The notes under the pieces: model-generated
Databases searched by the model: none
Told to the model about the DNA's origin: nothing
Seen by the model: only the letters and a program-made list of their open reading frames with translations
Shown: positions 30,540-34,893 of the stretch, in pieces
Numbering within the stretch: the stretch's first letter is position 1
How the letters are laid out: each line of letters starts with the position of its first letter
Origin: an uncultured Erysipelotrichaceae bacterium
GTDB taxonomy: Bacteria; Bacillota_I; Bacilli_A; Erysipelotrichales; Erysipelotrichaceae
Assembly (NCBI GenBank): GCA_902766435.1
Contig: CACXDM010000053.1
Span: 1 to 34,893, forward strand
Direction: 5' to 3'
DNA length: 34,893 nucleotides
Made by a program: the position numbers and the translations under genes

Positions 30540-31655
30540 TTATCCGTCCAGAAACTCGACGAGTATTTCATTCAGAATCTCAAAACCGCGGTCAGTGGCG
30601 CGAAGATAACCGTCGTGTTCCTCCAGCATCTTCTGTTCCTTCATCTTTGCCAAAGCCCTGCCGAAACGCGCTTCAGCCGGTTCACCAAACCGCTCTTTGT
30701 AGAGATTCAGATCCATTCCCCGCTTCAGGCGCAGCCCCATCATGATCATTTCGAACTTTTCATCATCCGGTAAAAGATCGGTATACTCCACAGCTGAAGG
30801 ATCTTCAATATACTGCCTCAAAGAACGGGTATGATCATATCTCCGGTGATTTTCCTTCCCGCTTGCACCGCAGGAAATCCCGTAAAAATCCATATAGTTC
30901 CAATATGCGGAGTTATGTACCGATTCCTTCTGCGGAAGACAGAAATTGGCGGTTTCATACTGATGATAACCATGTTCTGCCAGTATTCTGACGGCAGCCT
31001 CATACATATCCGCTTCCGTATCATCATCCAGATGTTCGTATCCTTTTCTGTGGAAAACGGTGTTTTCCTCAATGGTCAGTGAATAAAGCGAAAGATGAGA
31101 GGGATTCAGGCGGACTGCTTCTTCGAGTGACGAACAAAAAGTATCCATCGTCTGCTGCGGCAGTGAATACATCAGATCGAGTGAAATGTTGTCTATGCCG
31201 TGATTACGGAGTATTTCCACGGTACGGACAGTATCCGCCATCGTATGTCGTCTTCCGAGCAGACGCAGAAGATGTTCATCCCCCGTCTGCATTCCCACAC
31301 TTGCCCGGTTAACCCTGTGCCGGCGAAGAATTACGGCTTTTTCGTCCGTCAGTGTTTCGGGATTGATCTCAGCCGTATATTCAATACAGGACTGACTGTA
31401 CGGATCAATCAGCGTAAGAAGTCTGTCCAGCTGTCCGACATTCAGGGCAGTCGGTGTACCGCCGCCGATATAAACAGTCAGAAGATCCTTCCGGATCTTC
31501 TTTTCAGTGATTTCCTTTGCCACAGCCGCAAGCCAGCGGTCCGCTGCCTCTTCCCGGTAAACGGTGTGACAGAAATCACAGTATCCGCAGACGGAACGGC
31601 AGAACGACACATGGAGATACAGATAATACGGCTTCTCACTTCCGTTTGTCATCAT
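30540..31655 (-). CDS. hemW: HemW-type radical SAM protein (heme chaperone)
   Basis: Radical SAM protein of 371 aa. The [4Fe-4S] motif is Cys19-x3-Cys23-x2-Cys26, and GGGTPTAL (64-71) is the SAM-binding glycine motif. HemW binds heme and is thought to deliver it to respiratory proteins; it was formerly annotated as coproporphyrinogen oxidase HemN. The following residues CDFC, the NPETL segment and the C-terminal winged-helix part match HemW. Position directly after lepA is the classic Firmicute order. Its start overlaps the lepA 3' end by 20 bases with a weak Shine-Dalgarno, implying coupling. Confidence 0.92.
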   Translation of the reverse strand: MMTNGSEKPYYLYLHVSFCRSVCGYCDFCHTVYREEAADRWLAAVAKEITEKKIRKDLLTVYIGGGTPTALNVGQLDRLLTLIDPYSQSCIEYTAEINPETLTDEKAVILRRHRVNRASVGMQTGDEHLLRLLGRRHTMADTVRTVEILRNHGIDNISLDLMYSLPQQTMDTFCSSLEEAVRLNPSHLSLYSLTIEENTVFHRKGYEHLDDDTEADMYEAAVRILAEHGYHQYETANFCLPQKESVHNSAYWNYMDFYGISCGASGKENHRRYDHTRSLRQYIEDPSAVEYTDLLPDDEKFEMIMMGLRLKRGMDLNLYKERFGEPAEARFGRALAKMKEQKMLEEHDGYLRATDRGFEILNEILVEFLDG

Positions 31656-33447
31656 TCATTGACAGAACCGACATGAACGCTTCCTGCGGTATCGCAACCG
31701 AGCCGACTGCCTTCATGCGTTTCTTTCCTTCCTTCTGTTTCTCAAGAAGTTTTTTCTTACGGGAAATATCACCGCCGTAGCACTTCGCAAGCACGTTTTT
31801 CCGCAGTGATTTGATATTCGTACGGGCAATGACCTTGCCGCCGATCGCGGCCTGAACCGGAATCTCAAACTGCTGTTTGGGAATCAGTTCCTTCAGCTTT
31901 ACGGTGATCGTACTGCCTCTCTGATATGCCTCGGAGCGGTGAATAATCACGGAGAGCGCATCAACCGGTTCGCCGTTCAGCAGGATATCCATACGCACCA
32001 GGTCTTCCCGCCGGTAGCCGATCAGTTCATAATCCAGTGAGGCATATCCTTTCGTACAGGATTTCAGCCGGTCAAAGAAATCGAAGATGATTTCGGAAAG
32101 CGGTATTTCATAGACAATGGAATTTCTTCCCGTATCGATGACTTCCATTTCCTTATAGATTCCCCGCTTGTTCTGACAAAGGTCCATAACAGCCCCGATA
32201 TAGGCATCCGGCACCATGATCGAAGCGCGTACATACGGTTCTTCGACATAGTCAATTCTGACAGCGTCAGGCATCTTAGCCGGGTTGTCGATCTCCAGCA
32301 TCGTTCCGTCGGTCAGATAGACATGATAAATGACTGAAGGCGCCGTGCAGATCAGATCAAGGTTATATTCTCTTTCCAGTCTTTCCTGGATGACATCCAT
32401 ATGCAGCATGCCGAGAAAACCGCAGCGGAAGCCGAAGCCGAGAGCCTGGGATGTTTCCGGTTCATACTGCAGGGATGCGTCATTCAGCTGAAGCTTGTCA
32501 AGCGCATCACGCAGATCTTCATACTTATCCGCATCAGACGGATACAGACCGCAGTAAACCATCGGATTCATCTTCCGATAACCGGCAAGCGGTTTTTCAG
32601 CCGGACGATCCGAGCTGGTCAGCGTATCACCGACTCTGACATCCTGTATTGATTTGATACTGCCGGCAATCCAGCCGACATCCCCGCACATCAGCGTATT
32701 CACACGGATCTCTCCGGGGTTGCGGATACCTGCTTCAAGCACTTCATATTCAGCGCCGGTTGCCATGAATCTCACCTTGTCACCGACCTTCAGACTTCCT
32801 TCCCGGACTCTCACCAGGGCAATGACACCACGGTAGGGATCATAGAACGAGTCAAAGACCAGCGCCTGCAGCGGCGCATCCGGATCACCGGAGGGAGCCG
32901 GAATCTTTGTGACGATCTGTTCCAGCACTTCATGGACATTCTGACCTGTCCTTGCGCTGATCAAAGGCGCATCGGAGCAGTCAAGCCCGATGATGTCCTC
33001 AATCTCACGCTTTGTGACATCAGGCTGGGCATTATTCATATCAACCTTGTTGATGACGGGAATGATTTCAAGATCATTGTCAAGCGCAAGATATGTATTC
33101 GCAAGTGTCTGCGCCTGAACACCCTGTGTACTGTCAACGACGAGAACCGCCCCTTCACAGGCAGCCAGAGAACGTGATACTTCGTAGGAGAAGTCCACGT
33201 GACCCGGCGTATCGATCAGGTTAAAGAGATACTCCTGCCCGTCATCCGCGTGATAGCTGAGCTGGACGGCATTCAGTTTGATTGTGATGCCTCTTTCCCT
33301 TTCCAGCTCCATATCATCCAGAAGCTGTGCCTTCATATCCCTCTCACTGACAGTGTCCGTCATTTCGAGAATCCGGTCTGCCAAAGTGGATTTTCCGTGA
33401 TCGATATGCGCAATAATACAGAAATTACGTATATTCTTCTGATCCAT
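31636..33447 (-). CDS. lepA: elongation factor 4 (LepA)
   Basis: Ribosome-bound GTPase of 603 aa, EF4, which acts on translation or ribosome biogenesis under stress. Motifs: G1 AHIDHGKST (about 12-20), RERGITI, G3 DTPGHVDF (about 78-85), G4 NKVD, then domains II, III and V. The C-terminal domain characteristic of LepA carries [25 protein letters not shown]. The start has TAGGAG about six bases upstream. It lies eight bases after fmt and is cotranscribed with fmt and hemW. Confidence 0.98.
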   Translation of the reverse strand: MDQKNIRNFCIIAHIDHGKSTLADRILEMTDTVSERDMKAQLLDDMELERERGITIKLNAVQLSYHADDGQEYLFNLIDTPGHVDFSYEVSRSLAACEGAVLVVDSTQGVQAQTLANTYLALDNDLEIIPVINKVDMNNAQPDVTKREIEDIIGLDCSDAPLISARTGQNVHEVLEQIVTKIPAPSGDPDAPLQALVFDSFYDPYRGVIALVRVREGSLKVGDKVRFMATGAEYEVLEAGIRNPGEIRVNTLMCGDVGWIAGSIKSIQDVRVGDTLTSSDRPAEKPLAGYRKMNPMVYCGLYPSDADKYEDLRDALDKLQLNDASLQYEPETSQALGFGFRCGFLGMLHMDVIQERLEREYNLDLICTAPSVIYHVYLTDGTMLEIDNPAKMPDAVRIDYVEEPYVRASIMVPDAYIGAVMDLCQNKRGIYKEMEVIDTGRNSIVYEIPLSEIIFDFFDRLKSCTKGYASLDYELIGYRREDLVRMDILLNGEPVDALSVIIHRSEAYQRGSTITVKLKELIPKQQFEIPVQAAIGGKVIARTNIKSLRKNVLAKCYGGDISRKKKLLEKQKEGKKRMKAVGSVAIPQEAFMSVLSMNDDKRK

Positions 33448-33455
33448 GTATACTC

Positions 33456-34394
33456 CTATTCAAATACTTTGCCGATCATTATCCTGCCGGCACCGTTCCG
33501 GTATGCCTCAGCGCTCATCGGCTTCTTTCCTTCCGGCTGCAGTTCATATACTTTCAGAATACCGCGCAGGCAGGCAATCTCCATTGCCTTGTCACGGAAG
33601 CCGAGTATTTCACCCGGCTGCGCTTCTGTTTCCGTCTCAGACATTCTGACTTTCAGAAAACGCATCCGTTTTCCTTCGACGATGCCGTAGGGAACCGGCC
33701 AGTCAATCAGCGCCCTTGCATGGTTGTAAAGATCATGCGTATTTTCCGTCTGAAAATGAAGCTGTTCCTCTTCCGGCGCGATATTTCTGATGATGACTGC
33801 TTTCTCTTCATCCTGTTCCTCACCCTTCAGCTCACCCGAAAGATAAAGCGGAAGTGATTTTCTGATCAGATCACAGCTTGCCTCAATCAGCTTCACCGTC
33901 AGATCAGCCGTAGTATCATCTTTGCCGATATCCACAATCCTGCGGTCATATACCTTTCCCGCATCCATTTTCTTCACCATTTCCATCAGACAGACTCCCG
34001 TCTGCTCATCCCCTGCCATAATGGCATGATGGATCGGAGCCCCGCCCCGGTACTTCGGAAGCAGTGAAGGATGTATATTCAGACAGCCGTATACGGGCAT
34101 GGAGAGAATGGTCTGCGGAATAATCTGTCCGTAGGCACATGTGACGATCAGTTCCGGTTCAAGATCCCTGATTTCTTCCGCCGCATCCTTCAGACGTGAG
34201 GGCTGAATGACGGGAATACCGAGTTCATCCGCGAGTTCATGGACCGGTGTGGGTACGATCTTATGTTTTCTTCCGACCGGTTTATCAGGCTGTGAAACAG
34301 CAGCGGCGACCGGATAGTTTTCTTCATACAGAGTCTTAAGAATGGCGCAGGCAAATTCCGGCGTTCCAAAAAAAACGACACGTGGTTTATCCAT
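33456..34394 (-). CDS. fmt: methionyl-tRNA formyltransferase
   Basis: Fmt formylates initiator Met-tRNA with 10-formyl-THF. The 312-aa protein has [10 protein letters not shown] near the N-terminus and the catalytic Asn106, His108 and Asp144, within the [16 protein letters not shown] and MDAGKV motifs. A C-terminal OB-like tRNA-binding domain follows from about 205. The ATG at 34394 has GGAGGT at six bases; the longer frame to 34418 has no site. No peptide deformylase gene is next to it in the window. It is the first gene of the fmt-lepA-hemW unit. Confidence 0.97.
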   Translation of the reverse strand: MDKPRVVFFGTPEFACAILKTLYEENYPVAAAVSQPDKPVGRKHKIVPTPVHELADELGIPVIQPSRLKDAAEEIRDLEPELIVTCAYGQIIPQTILSMPVYGCLNIHPSLLPKYRGGAPIHHAIMAGDEQTGVCLMEMVKKMDAGKVYDRRIVDIGKDDTTADLTVKLIEASCDLIRKSLPLYLSGELKGEEQDEEKAVIIRNIAPEEEQLHFQTENTHDLYNHARALIDWPVPYGIVEGKRMRFLKVRMSETETEAQPGEILGFRDKAMEIACLRGILKVYELQPEGKKPMSAEAYRNGAGRIMIGKVFE

Positions 34395-34416
34395 GTCTGT
34401 ACCTCCATTTCGTATC

Positions 34417-34422
34417 ATTATA
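34417..34422 (-). promoter_or_regulatory. fmt operon -10
   Basis: A perfect TATAAT on the minus strand, about 22 bases before the fmt ATG, without a clear -35. It is divergent from the rpsT promoter. Confidence 0.5.
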
Positions 34423-34443
34423 TCGCATTCCTGCCGTTTTTCA

Positions 34444-34472
34444 TTGCATTTTAAAATATGCTTTGCTATAAT
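34444..34472 (+). promoter_or_regulatory. rpsT promoter
   Basis: TTGCAT (34444-34449), a 17-bp spacer ending TGC, and a perfect TATAAT (34467-34472). With the extended -10 this is the strongest promoter in the window. Confidence 0.8.
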
Positions 34473-34504
34473 TCGTACTGCTGAAAGTAACAGGAGGTAT
34501 TCTC

Positions 34505-34771
34505 ATGGCTAATATCAAGTCTCAGAAAAAACGTGCACTGACCAATCTGAAAAGACAGAATGCCAGAGCAGGCCAGAAGAGTGAGCTGAAGACAGCGATC
34601 AAGAAAGTTCTCGCTGCTGTAAGTGCCAATGACAAGGAAGAAGCAGTCAAGGCATATAACGAAGCAAATAAGATTCTGGACAAGTCTCTCGTCAGTCACA
34701 TTAAGAAGGACAACTACGTTGCCCGTCAGAAGTCCAGACTTGCAAAAGCAGTTAATTCCATTCAGGGATAA
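34505..34771 (+). CDS. rpsT: 30S ribosomal protein S20
   Basis: Ribosomal protein S20, 88 aa, a three-helix protein binding the 5' and 3' minor domains of 16S rRNA. The start MANIKSQKKRALTNLKR and the C-terminal NYVARQKSRLAKAVN are characteristic. AGGAGGT lies about six bases before the ATG. It is the only gene on the plus strand at this end, with its own promoter and terminator. Confidence 0.98.
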   Translation: MANIKSQKKRALTNLKRQNARAGQKSELKTAIKKVLAAVSANDKEEAVKAYNEANKILDKSLVSHIKKDNYVARQKSRLAKAVNSIQG

Positions 34772-34780
34772 CAGATAAAG

Positions 34781-34802
34781 CGTGAGAACATCACGTTTTT
34801 TT
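34781..34802 (+). terminator. rpsT terminator
   Basis: CGTGA-GAACA-TCACG forms a 5-bp stem followed by seven T residues, ten bases after the stop codon. Confidence 0.8.
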
Positions 34803-34893
34803 CATTAAAATCCTCATTTGCACAGTGGTGTTAAGACACTGTTTATTTCCTAGACTTTTTAGACATAGCATCTCTGTATTTTACTCTTGCGGG
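34803..34893. other. intergenic end of window
   Basis: No gene is visible. ACAGTG and CACTGT (34822-34827 and 34837-34842) form an inverted repeat, with an alternative internal pairing GTGT/ACAC. It could be an operator or hairpin before the next gene; the window ends before this can be judged. Confidence 0.3.

Noticed and set aside
1..34893. CRISPR arrays, insertion sequences, integrases, tRNA or rRNA genes
   Set aside because: No regularly spaced direct repeats, transposase or integrase motifs, cloverleaf-like sequences or rRNA segments were seen on reading both strands.

Overview
The window is a gene-dense, low- to mid-GC chromosomal segment from a Firmicute. Gene content and order resemble the Bacillus subtilis blocks comG, cshB-nfo-ispH, rsuA-murJ, ytxG-ytxH-ccpA-murC and lepA-hemW. 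The protein sequences, the compact operons and the EF-P type suggest the Erysipelotrichia, but that placement is inference from memory of these families. I see no tRNA, rRNA, CRISPR array, insertion sequence or prophage. No stretch over 300 bases lacks a gene or a recognisable leader.

Layout from left to right. Bases 1-4137 (minus strand): the competence pseudopilus operon comGA-comGG, followed by efp, whose promoter starts inside the comGG stop codon. Bases 4188-5026: a glyoxalase II-like hydrolase and rpmG. Bases 5134-10085: ispG, nfo, cshB, ispH and rsuA. Bases 10087-12293: a murJ-type flippase and a lipoprotein gene behind a long, hairpin-rich leader. Bases 12518-14057: tyrS with a complete T-box leader and promoter. 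Bases 14054-16358: a CcpA-like regulator with YtxH-like and YtxG-like genes, behind two overlapping cre-like palindromes. Bases 16394-18627: murC and a disordered acidic protein. Bases 18665-21494: a lipoprotein, trmB and a CapA-like protein. Bases 21540-23872: pnp. Bases 23897-29702: a GIY-YIG/superoxide reductase reading frame and an ABC transporter with a very large coiled-coil permease. Bases 29713-34802: rpsO, a small membrane protein, hemW, lepA, fmt and rpsT.

Most genes serve core processes: translation (efp, rpmG, tyrS, rpsO, lepA, fmt, rpsT, trmB, rsuA), isoprenoid synthesis (ispG, ispH), cell-wall synthesis (murC, murJ), RNA turnover (pnp, cshB) and DNA repair (nfo). The accessory functions are DNA uptake, oxidative defence and an exporter-like ABC system.

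The observation I rate highest is a pair of near-identical 5' untranslated elements, before the lipoprotein gene at 12293 and the capA-like gene at 21398. In each, a conserved block with a strong Shine-Dalgarno is separated from the start codon by a GC-rich hairpin. Folding the hairpin would restore normal spacing. Other points worth checking are an EF-P lacking the usual PGKG-type tip, tandem cre-like boxes before the ccpA-like operon, a triplicated module in the permease coiled coil, an open-frame GIY-YIG/superoxide reductase fusion, and the separation of rpsO from pnp.
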